A DNA stretch of 64,000 bases from Taenia hydatigena (lineage: Eukaryota; Platyhelminthes; Cestoda; Cyclophyllidea; Taeniidae): positions 11,072,519 through 11,136,518 of the forward strand of contig JADWOT020000006.1 in the NCBI GenBank assembly GCA_036345935.2. Reading direction: 5' to 3'. Each line of letters starts with the position of its first letter. Positions within the stretch are counted from its first letter, which is position 1. Shown piece by piece: positions 48,369 through 60,020 of the stretch. The translations under genes and the position numbers were made by a program. The notes below the pieces were generated by a model. The model ran no database searches. It had not been told where the DNA came from and worked only from the letters and a program-made list of their open reading frames with translations.

Positions 48369-51300
48369 GTAAGTCTTTAAATTAGTGGTTAGAACCAATT
48401 ACTAAGTCCTTTAGCTAGCTTACTTATTTCCCCTGGTTTTTCTATGTAATTTTTGGTGCCATGTTAGGCATATTGGGCTGGTTCCAGCAAATTTGCACGT
48501 TGGGGTCATTGCAATATCATGAATTTTTTTCCGGTGGTGTTGAGTTTTTCAGTTGATCAATTAGGTGACGAATTCAAAAAGCCCTCTGAAACGAATCTCG
48601 CCTTTGAAGGGGCTCGTATGCTTAGAATCCGCTAGCTTCGAGACAATTATAGGGTTTCAAGCCTGCTTTGGTCACTACCATCTGATTCTTTGTAACGTTC
48701 TAGTTGTTTGTTCTTTTCCAAAAGCAGTTTTACTTCTTGATATACAACAAAGGCGATCAAGATTGACAATTACGCAAATAATTTAAGCTTCGTGAACATA
48801 ATTCTTGGGTATTGCTTTTGCTGCATTTCTAATTAGTAGCCCTCTAATCTATTGAATGGCATGCGCTTCATCCTTAAACAAGCTCGTCCACTTTATCTAC
48901 GATTAAGTATCACTTTATGCAACATCCTCAGGTATATTTGACCTCATTTTAACATCCTTAGTTCCCGGATTTTCATGCGGAAAAAAAGTTATTTGGACAA
49001 ATAATTCGTATTTGCATTTGCAAATTTGCATCTCAACCATAAGTAAAGTGCTCCCTTTTGCGTTCCCGAGACCGATTTTTAGTAGCTTTTCAATGCTAAA
49101 ATCGAATATATTCGTTAAGGCCCTGTAGGACTTCGACGGATATTTTCCCGTTTTGAGTTTGTTGCTCTAGCACTAAGCATCATAAAACATGCTTATTTAA
49201 GGCAGGGAATCCTAAAGTCTTTTCTTAGCACAATACTTGGGGCGCGTTACAAGCCGATTCATAAGTAGAGCCAATGTTCGGCATACTTTGAAGTCCCAGT
49301 TAAGATTTTGCCCGAAAAAACAAAGGCCATTGTGCAAGGAACTCTGTAAAATCCTTTCGGAATAGTTTAGGACCCTTGTATCTTTGTTCAAGAAGATTCT
49401 TTGGTGATCTATTTCGCGTAACTGATTTACCTTCGATCAACATTCACCAAATAAAGTCGTAAGTGTACCTTTGAGTTCATCCCTTGAATGTAAACTTATT
49501 TTTTGAATTAGCAACCTCATTTTATCGTTTCGTTGCTACCCATCAATAATTAAAACTCCGAAGTTGCGGAAGTAATGATGTGACCCAACCATTATGCATC
49601 TCTATGTGTGCACATGTGTATAGCGTTGAAATGCGATGCGGTTGCATTGACTGCGGACCTCCATCCGCTTCCCCTCGTCCTCGCCTTCTGTATCATACGC
49701 TTAGGAGACACGTCTTAACAGGTTTTGCTCCATTCCATCCTAGTTTTTACTGTGGTCGCTACCATCTCTTTCCAAAAACGGAATGTCCTGTTTTATGGGA
49801 ACTCTTTTATGGCCGATATGGTAACATGGTTCGGCTCGAACCAAAACAGAAATTTTCAACAGAATTCCTAGAAACGCGTGCCTTTTGTTATTTGTATACA
49901 ATCAGTATTCCTGCTGCTCTTCGAGATTCACGTGGTCTAATCCTTCCTGTAAACTTGGCAATACAATCACTGAAGTTAATGTTTGAACCAAGAGGGTCAT
50001 CGTAGCCGACTCCAAATAGTTTTCCTGCCCTCATTGGTCGCCAGTAGATACAATATAAAAGTTTCACTCATTTTAGCGTTCGCTTAACGCAACCTCTCCC
50101 TTCCTATGGATGTATAGCGTGGCGTCGCTAAAAGTATGTGGGTAATTCATACAATAGCCATGTTCGGGAGTTATAACTTTCCAGGCTCGATGAATTCACA
50201 AATTGCATGACTAAGGTCGGTCGCATAGTTGACGGAAGGTTGATGACTCTTGAAATTATCCTAAGCAGAATGTTCATTGCATTGGCGAAAGGACGAAAAC
50301 GGCATCGTTATTATCTTATACCGCTAAATTGTGTGTGCGTTTGCTTGAAAATCATTAACTTGTAAAATAGGTCGGCTCAAAAACCTTGCACTCCATTGCA
50401 GGTGGTGGGATTCGGCTTGAAGTAAATATCTTATTTCAAACAAACTCGGAACGCTGGCTTATTGGTGTCGTTTTTCTGCACAGGGAAAGTGGTGGATAGC
50501 TCTGGCTAGGATTTCTACGTACAAGATAATCGTCCTATAGGGTCCGAGAAATGAGGTATCAAAGCCTTCATTCCTGCAACACTTGGTGCATAAGTATCGA
50601 GTGTCGCTTGAGTGTCTGTGTGTGCACGCGCGCCTGTCTTGAGCCGAGTCCTGGCGCACGCAGATGTCATATTTCTGCCTATCTCACGGTCCAAAGGCCG
50701 CAGTGGCTGTGCACACTGGCATTCCTTAGGGCCGCGTGTGCCACTTGTGTCAACTCGGAGTCGCAAATTTGTTTTAAGTGGCTAAACTCGGGTTATCTGC
50801 GAGTAGTGAAGCTCAGAATGGCACCGCAGAATGAGACTGTTTTATCGCTGACGTATCTAGAGCCATACACAAATAACTTCCCTTCTTCGCGATCTTGATT
50901 AATCCCTACTCAACTACCCTCTTCTGTCGAGATGGTTTTTATATCAAGCTGATAGCTAAGACAAATTGTTTTTTTTTTTGCATTTCAACACTGAATGACG
51001 TTGGTGGATGTACATCGGTCCCATATACCCACGACTCCCTAGGCGGTGATCTGATACTTGGACTTTGGCCTCTTCGTGCGTTTAATGTACTTGTTTGCAC
51101 AGTTTGCGATAGGAAAAACATGACCTTTAAGTAAATTTAAGTGAAAACTCGAGGTAGAATTGAAATCATCGTCAAATAGGATTTCGTAAGCTTACAAGTC
51201 ACAACATTTCTTAAAGTGAATTGGCCAACGGCCTCATTCAAAATGGGAAGCAATTGTTGAAATGCCGGAGAAAAAACGCTTGGTACATTCGGTCTCTTGC

Positions 51301-52344
51301 CTGCTCTGATTAAGAATGCCCAAGGCGTCTTACTGCGTGTTTTCCTTATAAACTCGACTCTCGTAACCATGTCACTTCGCCACGTTAGTATGAATCGAGT
51401 GTTACCAATCGAATGTAGCAGTTAGTGCCACTTACTTATTTCGGGCTTTTTTAGCTTGGCTATCCATCATTCTGATACCGACAGTTCGATCATGGTCCCT
51501 ATTCGGGATGTACAAATTTATGACAAATGCGAATTTTCAAATATGCGAATTCTGGTAAAATTGAGACTCGCCGACATTAACGTGTGATTGGTTATTGCGG
51601 TTTTGTTAATCGCTGTGTATCTTAACAAATGAGACGTTCACCCGTTGATGGCCTGTAGGTAGTGTTAGGGCCACCGCATGATTATGCGTCCTTTAAAATT
51701 TTCTTGAAACTTGACGTCCATATCGGCTTGCGTGGAGCTGCTGCAGTCGCCGTGGTGGCGGTCTCTACCCGCCGGCGGGAGTGTCCGTGTCACACACACG
51801 GGCTGTTCGCAGGCCTCCGACGTAGGTAATTCATCACACGGCGCGTCGCACGCAGCCGCTCGCGTGTGCGCGCTCCTCGTGCAGACAGGTTCCACCCCCC
51901 CCCCCTCCCCCCTCCTCCCCACCTGCTTTGCCACCCATCGATTGACAAATTCGATAGTTTCCTTCCCCATGCTTTTACTGCGCCCGACTAGTCCGACAAC
52001 TCAAGCTGGTATGAGTCCAGTTGAAGCATCAGTTCCATCTTTTTGATGCTAAAATCGCGTCTAATTTAACTCACTTCCCGAGTTCTTGCCTTGATTTAAG
52101 TCGCACTGAACTCACCGCATACATATGCAGGCAGCAAAAAATTTTGACAAACCGTTGTGAGGAAAGTAAAATTCACAGAAGAATTTCTTTTTCGGACGTG
52201 TGATTTTGAAGTACTAGCGTCAAATTTGCTTAACGGTTTAGTTATAGAACTTTGAAAAATAAGTTGAAAACAATTATTCTAAACCTTGCCTTTGCACGAT
52301 CAAACGTACCTAGCTTACTCTTACCAATCGTTTTCGATCCTCAG
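48369..52344. other. About 4 kb without a supported gene
   Basis: Probably an intron or the upstream region of the RING gene. An open frame at 49580-50005 and others near 50500-50900 resemble nothing known. 51700-51950 is GC-rich. Confidence 0.4.
51893..51922. repeat. C-rich low-complexity tract
   Basis: A run of C broken only by single T (and one A) bases inside the GC-rich island upstream of the RING gene. It could form unusual structure or simply be a slippage product. Confidence 0.9.
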
Positions 52345-52395
52345 GCTAAAACGTCGTCACGTGTAAAGGTGATAAACCTCAAACCACTGGAGGAA

Positions 52396-54360
52396 ATGGT
52401 AACCTGTCCCATCGATTTAAATTTCCTCGAGGACCCACGTCTTCTTCCCTGCGGCCACGTATTCTGTCGCCAATGCCTCGACTCCTACATCCTCCAGATT
52501 CTCTCCCATCCCAAGAGAGGCGTTTCGCCCAGCCGCCCCCAGTTGCCATGTCCCATCTGTCGCGCGCCTCACACGATACCCGAGTCGAATACTGCTCGTG
52601 ACTACCCTAAATCGTTCAACCATAGTACGATCCTAGAATACATCCGTAGCCAAGCCTTTATGGTTGAGCCCAGTGATTCTGGAACGTGTAGTGGGGGACC
52701 GAGCTCGTCACATAGCAGTTTTCATAGCCCCTCGCCCATTGGGCGTCGTAAGACCTCTCTACATGTTACCTCCGACGCGCTGAATAGCCTTGTTGCTGAC
52801 ATTGTCGCTCTCAAGCGAAGCAAAAGCAATACTGTCTTGAATTTGGCTCAACTGCTCCATGGGGTGCGCAAGTTAGCAGAATCGTCAGAACAGAAACAAT
52901 GTCAGCAACAGGAGCAGCTGCCACAGGGGCGGCAATCATTCTTCAACCTCCCAGAACCAGAAATGGTTGAACCGTCAGCGCCTCCAGCTCCCTTGCCCCC
53001 TCCGGAGGCGGACAGAATTGCGTCACCAAGAAAACGGCGGAATGACTCTTCCCGAAGGAATAGCAATGGAAGGTTTCATTCGGCTGCAAGTCATGCTCTC
53101 GGTGCGGGAGCGTGTCGATCAGATCCCGAAAGATTAAGTTACGCCAATTACCGTGAACTCTTGACAGCTAGGACTGTGATGATGCGAAATTCTGACTACG
53201 TGTGCCTCTGGAAGGCTCTTGGTCAATGTAATGGCATGCCACGTGAAACTATTTCGTACATTGGTATGCATCTGTTGCCTAATCAGTCAAAAACACAAGT
53301 AATGCAGTACACAATCGGTACCAATGGAAGTAGCGATGTGCTTCACTTGTGGCGCAGAAGAGTCCCCATTCATTCCGGCCGCGAGGGTTTCACAATTCCT
53401 CCAAAATCGGGGAAATCATCGGAAAATAATTCAGAAGCTATTCTTCGGCAACGCTGGAGCCTCGATAACATTTCTAACATGGGAAAGCTCGAGGTACAGT
53501 ACGTTCGATTCTTTAAAAACCGCATCTATATGACGGTGATCGTTCGGCAACCGAGCCAGGACGTTGGGACCCCCGACGATGCCACAATATCGGATGATCT
53601 AATCGACCCAGGTCTGGTGATTTGTTGCGCTCTGCCAGATCCAAATCATATATTTACATCCGACGAGCTTGGTGGTGGTGATTCCGAGAAGCACAAGTTT
53701 AGTACAATCGACGTCTCGAGTATCTTTCTTCGTGACTCAGTAGGCATGTCTCAACGGGAACGACCCACAGTCGCGGGGCTGGACATCGATCGAGTGACTG
53801 GTGCCATTTATGTTGCCCTCTGTGCCAACGCCATGGTTTGTCGCCTCAATCCTGATGATCTTAAGCAGGTTGATAGGGAATGGTTTCTGAATAATCCTAA
53901 ACTCTCACCGTCCTTCCTTTGCATCGCCAGGCAGGAAAACGAGGTGTGGGCGAGTTGTCCACTAGACGACAGGGTCTTCATTCTCGACCTCGCTACAGAT
54001 ACTTTCACGCAATTCACTCCCAGTATCATGTTCAACATTGTGCCCTCCCATATTGTTTGCACCACTGATGAGCGCATAATGTTGCTTGATAAGAAGTGGT
54101 CAAGGATTTACTGGCTCCAACGCGTGCAACAGAGCATTTGCAGTCAGCGCATCGACCACACAATGGAGGAGAGGAAGAAGAGAGGCATCGATATAATACA
54201 ACCCGTTGACGATACTTCACTGAGCGATTGTCTGGCAACCTCTAGGACGAACCACTTTTGTGGGGGAATAATGTGCGCCGACAAGAAGGGAGCTTATCTC
54301 ATCTATCCTCGGAGGGTGCTAAGCAGGTCTAATCCTGCCAAGATGATTTGTTGTTGGTAG
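52396..54360 (+). CDS. RING-finger protein with unrecognised C-terminal domain
   Basis: Likely a ubiquitin ligase. From ATG 52396 it is 654 aa in one uninterrupted exon. The frame stays open upstream to a splice acceptor at 52344 (reading AKTSSRVKVINLKPLEE before the Met), so the true start may be on an earlier exon. The N-terminal RING has ligands Cys4, Asp7, Cys19, His21, Cys24, Cys27, Cys52 and Cys55 (CPIDLNFLEDPRLLPCGHVF ... PCPIC); Asp replaces the usual second Cys, and the second loop is extended. The middle (about 90-260) is Ser-rich, Gln-rich (QKQCQQQEQ) and Pro-rich. The last 350 residues contain repeated strand-like segments (ERPTVAGLDIDRVTGAIYVA, NEVWASCPLDDRVFILDLAT, RIMLLDKKWSRIYWL) suggestive of a beta-propeller, as in TRIM-NHL proteins. 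I see no B-box and cannot name the family. Confidence 0.8.
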   Translation: MVTCPIDLNFLEDPRLLPCGHVFCRQCLDSYILQILSHPKRGVSPSRPQLPCPICRAPHTIPESNTARDYPKSFNHSTILEYIRSQAFMVEPSDSGTCSGGPSSSHSSFHSPSPIGRRKTSLHVTSDALNSLVADIVALKRSKSNTVLNLAQLLHGVRKLAESSEQKQCQQQEQLPQGRQSFFNLPEPEMVEPSAPPAPLPPPEADRIASPRKRRNDSSRRNSNGRFHSAASHALGAGACRSDPERLSYANYRELLTARTVMMRNSDYVCLWKALGQCNGMPRETISYIGMHLLPNQSKTQVMQYTIGTNGSSDVLHLWRRRVPIHSGREGFTIPPKSGKSSENNSEAILRQRWSLDNISNMGKLEVQYVRFFKNRIYMTVIVRQPSQDVGTPDDATISDDLIDPGLVICCALPDPNHIFTSDELGGGDSEKHKFSTIDVSSIFLRDSVGMSQRERPTVAGLDIDRVTGAIYVALCANAMVCRLNPDDLKQVDREWFLNNPKLSPSFLCIARQENEVWASCPLDDRVFILDLATDTFTQFTPSIMFNIVPSHIVCTTDERIMLLDKKWSRIYWLQRVQQSICSQRIDHTMEERKKRGIDIIQPVDDTSLSDCLATSRTNHFCGGIMCADKKGAYLIYPRRVLSRSNPAKMICCW

Positions 54361-56481
54361 GAAAAAGGCTCACCCAGTTCTTCTGGTCACCACGCTTCAT
54401 CATGACACTGACAATCCCCAGACCTCCTTATCTGTGGCATTATTCGATTATCTCTGCTTCCTCACCACTTCTATTCAATTACCATGAAATTAGCATAAAA
54501 TCAAGCCTATGTATGTTCATGCACTCTGCCAATGTGTTCTCGAGTAACTTGTCGGTGAGAAGGTTGAAGTTTCTCTGATCGTTAGTCTTTTCCGACCACT
54601 CTTGTGGGCGCAACCGATTGTGATCGCGGATTGTGGAAGTTTTTTTAACAAAAGATGTTTCAGTTGAAGCGTACTTTTGTGTAATGAATATAGACAACGT
54701 GAAAAAACTTTAACCTATGGGTTGTGTTCTTGTCCGCTGCTGTTTTTTGCCGTGTAGTAAATTTACCAAGTCCATTTTTGAGGCCGACCTGTTTGTGTGG
54801 CATTTGGCGCACAAATTTAGGCAGGGGATACGAAAGAACAAATTTGCTGTGAGGATTTAGTTCCGCTACGTAAAGAGCAGCGGTATAATCTACTGCATGA
54901 TGCATACCTAGCATTGATGCGAGTTGACCAGGCTGTGAACTGTGATTCGACCTGTTTTTGGGTCGTTTATCTGTGCACTAATGCTTCCAATTGGAATTCT
55001 TACTGGCCTCCTTCCGTGATCCACCATGTCGCCTTTTTACATTTATTTAGCTACACAGATTTTTGAGGGACTGATATTGGTTGTGGCAACGAATAATTTA
55101 GGAACCATCATTTAACACTACGCAACCTACTTCAGCAAAACGTCAGAGGTTGGAGTAGAAATCTCCCAGTTAAGACGTAGAGCGACAAGTTGAATTATGC
55201 GATCGGTTCTTAGAGTACTTAGGCTCAAACAGACTTTAAGAGATTGGTTTTTTATAAGGTAGCAATGGGTGTCAACGTGAAAGTTCGTTTTTTTTATAAT
55301 TGCACAAATGATCAAGGAGGATGTAAGGAAGATTTACCCATGGTCAATTTTGAGCTTCCACGATTGCACAGCGCACGCATAAAATGGAATTAACTATAAG
55401 GCGGAAACAAAGATCCTTGATGGAAAAGGTCCCAGTCCAGTGGTGCTGACTCATCCCATAAGGTTTTGTGTATTCATTTGCCACGTCTGTTTTATGGACA
55501 CTATTCCGAAGGTTCATCTGCTTCGTATTTCTCTGGAAAGATCAACAGGTCGATCTCTATTTGCGGATACACAGTTTCTCACCAAATAATAAAGAGTATA
55601 AGATTACTGTGGCTGAGAAAATTTAGCATGGTTTCTCTGAACATTACCACAAGACTACCAGCCTTACAAACGCTGAGTCCTTCTATAAGTTAATAACAAA
55701 CAAACTTCCAAACTAGAACGCTGACGAATGGGGTACATTTAATGTTTTGTTTAAATGTGCGTGCGTTCCAGTCTCCAGAGTTTGCGTTCCGCTCTCTGTC
55801 AATATCTCCACTAATAATTCGTCTCCCATGCTGGTGCAGCATCTGGATAAGCCCCGAACTGAACTTTACGAAATCCAGTTTGGGACTTCCCAAAATCCGT
55901 CCAATGTCGTTTCTAATAAGAATGGGGATCCATCACAGATACTTCACAAACCAGTTGCATATGGGTAAGTTGAGAATTTTCTGCAATCGATTTTTCTCTA
56001 GAACTTTGCCGAAATTCAGGCAATGTCGATTCCATCGGGCACTCCCAAGCGTGACTAGTGAGAGAGGGTAGGCACATTGCTCCGGGCCTTAATGTTCAAA
56101 AAAAAAGGCCAGAGATCAATCTTGTCTGCATAAGCAAGCTCATTAGCCAATAGCAAAATTAATTGTCAGTACCCCATTACTCATCCACCGCATGCCTTCA
56201 AAAGTGCTAAAAAATTCACTAACATGCAACACTACCCGCAATCTGAATAACAAAGGGATTAAGCATCCATCTATTAATCTTTGAATTTTCGCATCCAGAA
56301 GAGTTGAAATAAACAGAGAGCTGACGAACTTGACTAATTTTGCTACCTCTGGTAGAGGGAATACTGAAAAAACTCGCTTAAGAAATGGATTTAGGAAGTT
56401 TTTACACATTTCACAGCGAAGAGTCGTCAAAATTACCCTGCTTTCGCCAGTATAAAATCTTCTGAAAAAAAATCAAAGCCA
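54361..56481. other. RING gene 3' flank and intergenic DNA
   Basis: No gene recognised. Overlapping open frames at 55690-56070 in three phases look like chance. Confidence 0.35.
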
Positions 56482-56632
56482 CAGTAGTTTAATGCCTTGT
56501 TGCTTGCTTGGCTCCCGATTTCGGTCATGAGCGCTTTGTTGGCCATAATGCCTTTGCCAGGTGGGCTGACCTTCAGGCCATGCAAGCAGCATTGCGCCTT
56601 CTTCATTCTTCGGAGAAGTCTCGAGGCACAAC
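56482..56632 (+). mobile_element. Degenerate TRIM-like solo LTR
   Basis: It shares with the family a CGATTTCGGTCA block, TTGGCCATAATGCCTTTGCC, GTGGGCTGACCTTCAGGCC and GCGCCTTCTTC, ending near GTCTCGAGGC. Heavily diverged, and the AT block is missing. Confidence 0.65.
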
Positions 56633-56968
56633 ACCAGCTCATAACGTTATGGAAGTGTGGCCCGGAAGGTGAAGAGCAGGAAGACTATAGGAGTCCCACG
56701 AAAATCAAACAATGCATTTGACCCGCCATAAGGGTCTCAACATAACTTCGGTAAGGACTTTTATTAAATAGCAATGTCAAATTCACTCACACCGAAGTTT
56801 AAAAGTGTCTGATTTACCTAGCTTTACTTGAACTGCAGAAACCCACACATATAGAGGCGATCAGAGCGGACGCAGTGAAAAGTTGTCGTTGTTATTTTAT
56901 GAGAAAAGTTATGAGTTCAATTTCTATTGACGATGGCAATAAGAATCAAAGAAGGCAAAATCGGTAGC

Positions 56969-57135
56969 TGCAACGCTTCTAGACTCCTTGAAGACAAAAG
57001 GAGACATAATACTCGGGCAGAAGGAAGTAGTGCCACTGCCACGATGCAGAGGTTAGCCCAGGCGGAGAAAGTATAGTGGTCAGCCATGTGCCCGTAGCAA
57101 AAACCAAGAGTTAAACAAACGACAAACGTATTGCA
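56969..57135 (-). mobile_element. Degenerate TRIM-like solo LTR, reverse orientation
   Basis: Reverse-oriented relative to 26343. Matching blocks are GACTCCTTGAAGACAAAAGG, ACTCGGGCAGAAGG, TTAGCCCAGGCGG and AAACAAACGACAAACG. Its end GTATTGCA mirrors the start TGCAATAC of the copy at 62456, suggesting a shared subfamily. Confidence 0.65.
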
Positions 57136-57845
57136 ATATTTTTTTTATTAAATATTAGGATTTTAGTCATTATTGTTTCTTACACCTTAGAAAGCCAACA
57201 GGTCCCAATGCCTCAAGGCTGGATTGTGCGTAATCTGTAAAAGTATTGCCTCAGCCAAACTATAATTAGCATCTACTTGAGAACTTATTTGTGATTTTCC
57301 TAACAAAACGCTTGAGAAGTTACAAGGTGCAAGCATGGTTATACTTTGTTTGAACCATTCTTCGATGCCACCGGTACAGCCCGAAAGGTAGTCAGCAAAG
57401 CCGGTTTGATTAGATTGGTGTGCGTTCTGGTTAGGAATTAGGCTTTATTCATTGCACTAGTGAAAATAAGCTTTCATGATCATCCTTAGTAGTCGTCGCA
57501 ATATTTAGGGTGGAGCTTTTGATCTGTTTAGCAAGAAACTGTAGTCCTCAGTTTGGTGTCTGATACTTTTGCGGCTTGTACATACATCGCCGTTTTGAAT
57601 GTCACAAGAATGCTCGAGGTTTCCACGCGTTTACCTTGTCGTCTTTGCTAAGGATATTCTTCGTCATCCTGCATCAGATTTTAGAAAAAAAATGAGATAT
57701 CTCTGTGGAAAATGGGCGGCGATCTTATGGCTTATTATCAAACTATCTCTGTAACTGCCTTGTTGGGCAACTCGAGCGTCTTGCTCATTGGTCATAGTTT
57801 CAAAACTCCAAATCCAATCGCTTTTAGGGGTCAAAATCTAGGAGT
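57136..57845. other. Upstream region of USB1
   Basis: AT-rich with no other gene seen; presumably contains the USB1 promoter. Confidence 0.35.
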
Positions 57846-60020
57846 ATGGCCCTGGTTGAGTACTCATCAAGCGAAGACGAAGATGGATGTGAGGATAAGG
57901 AGGGTTCTATTTTGCCTTCATTTACCTGTGACGTCGAGGGGGATGGAGTACGTTTCGCTGAATCGGGTAGGGTGCCCTGTTCCGACGGGCGGATACGGGG
58001 CTTTGCTCATAAACACGGCGACTGGGCCACTTGCGTTTTCCTTCCGGGTAAGTGAAGTTGGAATCCGAGATCCTTTATAGCATTACTTTAATAACTCAAA
58101 TATGGCAATGGTGGCAATTTGCAGGCATAAAGGCGTTTCTTGACATCTGGAGCTTAATGAATTAAGGAATATCGGCCTTCTCTTTGAATAAAACTTTAAT
58201 TTGATTGTTGTTCCTAATGAATTGCCTAGCTATCATAGTTCTTGTTCTGTGTATTTTGTATGCAATAGAGTGCGTTGTTTGTGCGTGATCTTACAAAGCC
58301 TGATCTTGGTGAGCTGCAGTTCATCAGCAGTACGCTTGCTGCGTTTCCAAAATATTATCTTAGTTAATTGATATTTTTAGTTGATGATCTTAGTGGGTGC
58401 CTTTGACCGCCTTGTTATTGACTAGTTAGTCATAATCTCCAAATTTTTCGTTGGAACAGTGTGTTTATAAAATCTGCAATTAGTTTTGGTTTGGAAAGAC
58501 ATACAGCAATATCATCGGTGCGGGTCGTTCTATTAAAGTGCCTAAATAAAGTCTACTAAAATGAATTCGAAAGACTTTTTTAGCCCAATTTAGGTTAGGA
58601 ACTCTCTGAAATATGGCTACTTCTTTTGTGTATTTCATGCATGGGTTGCCTGTTCACAGCATTTTTCTGGAAACTAATTAGAATTTTTCCTTTTTTATTT
58701 TATTTAAACCTTTTTTCGACTCAATGCAAGAATAGCGGAATGTTAATCGAATGCGTTTTCATTACTTTCAGCTAGTGCATCGCTTAAACAGTTCTTCAGT
58801 GCTCTTCTGGATAGCGTCGACGTGACTCTTTCCCGATGCGAACAACAATTTCATACCTGTGAGGATTTTCATTTGAGTGTGACGAAAACCTGGCCCATTC
58901 TCCATCACTGGATTGTAGGTTTTACTGAAGCCATTCGTGGAATCGCTGCGACTCACCAAAGGTTTGAATCGACTACTCTTTATGTATTATTAGGCCCTGC
59001 ATCACACTTGGTGAGGCTGGCTTCCTCGTTAACGAAGAAAGAACTCGGTAGGGCTGTAATTGGGTATAACACCAAAGTTCCTTTTTGGTTGTAAGTGTAA
59101 AGGAGTCTGCCCCCTTAAATTGCATTGTGAGTGACCTCGATCCTATAGTTACTTCATACCGAGGAGGACCGTATTACAAAGTAAACACTCTCATTGATTA
59201 CAATAATAGTACTTACTGACAGGATCGCATTTTTCACTTCAGTCTTTCATGGTGTCTCGGAGACGTAGAAAATATCGTCTCTTCCAATTGGAAGAAAACA
59301 TGTCTGGTAAGGACCTAACTTCATTCAAAGGTTGTGCATTATTAGTACTAAAGCCAAAGGTTTTTAAATCTCTATATTTTTTTCATTTTCTACTGTCTCG
59401 CTTTTACCGAAATGAATCCAAGACCTCCACTATATTTATGTTTTCATAACTTGACAACTATTGCTTTAGGTTATGCTGTCTATTTCTGCCTACTTACGGA
59501 AGCCTGCTCAGTGATTTTCATCGATTTTAATCTACACATCCGTTGAGAGCCAAGATATATCAATTCTCTTGGGCTTTGGAATATTTTCATTTTAAGGTTT
59601 ACGAAGATTTAAGCATATATCTTAGCACTCCCTGCACGCTATCTCCTAGTTGAAACTTCGACTTGATGCCTTCGTAAAACGATGGGTGAAATTGTACCAT
59701 GTATTGCGAAGCTTTCATTCACATTGGCTTTGAGTTTGCATAATTTCTTTAGCTCTTAGATTAGCCATTGGAAATGTTTGGTTGTGCTATTACGCAAACT
59801 CAATGCGCATTGAATTTCCCTGGGCCATTTACGATGATAGGTTTGCGGCAGTTTTGCGTACGCCAATCTTTTTTCTCCATCATTATTAAAAATCACGTTT
59901 TCCTTATTTCAGGCATTGATGGACGATTTCATTTCTTCGTATGCGCCGTTGGAGGGGTTTGAACTGGCGAATTTAGTCTTAAAAATTGGAGGTGATAAGT
60001 ATCAACTCCCGCTTTTGTAA
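57846..60020 (+). CDS. USB1: U6 snRNA phosphodiesterase (USB1/Mpn1)
   Basis: USB1 is a 2H-family 3'-5' exonuclease that trims and caps the U6 snRNA 3' end. Six exons: 57846-58047, 58772-58961, 58994-59047, 59078-59180, 59223-59306, 59913-60020; 246 aa (human 265), all phases consistent. Introns 2, 3 and 4 are 32, 30 and 42 nt. The N-terminus MALVEYSSSEDEDG matches the human GYSSSGSEDE start, and GRIRGFAHKHGDWATCVFLP matches [20 protein letters not shown]. Both catalytic HxS motifs are present: FHLS (His101, Ser103) and FHFS (His188, Ser190) followed by LSWCLGD. Between them, NEERTR|SFLVVSV and CIVSDLDPIV fit the family once the 30-nt intron is removed. The C-terminus LKIGGDKYQLPLL is shorter than human. 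Confidence 0.94.

Noticed and set aside
49580..50005. 141-codon plus-strand open frame
   Set aside because: No domain, compositional bias or splice context supports it; best treated as chance.
59040..59093. Frameshift or pseudogene in USB1
   Set aside because: A 30-nt GT...AG intron (59048-59077) restores the frame and gives a better family match than the continuous reading.
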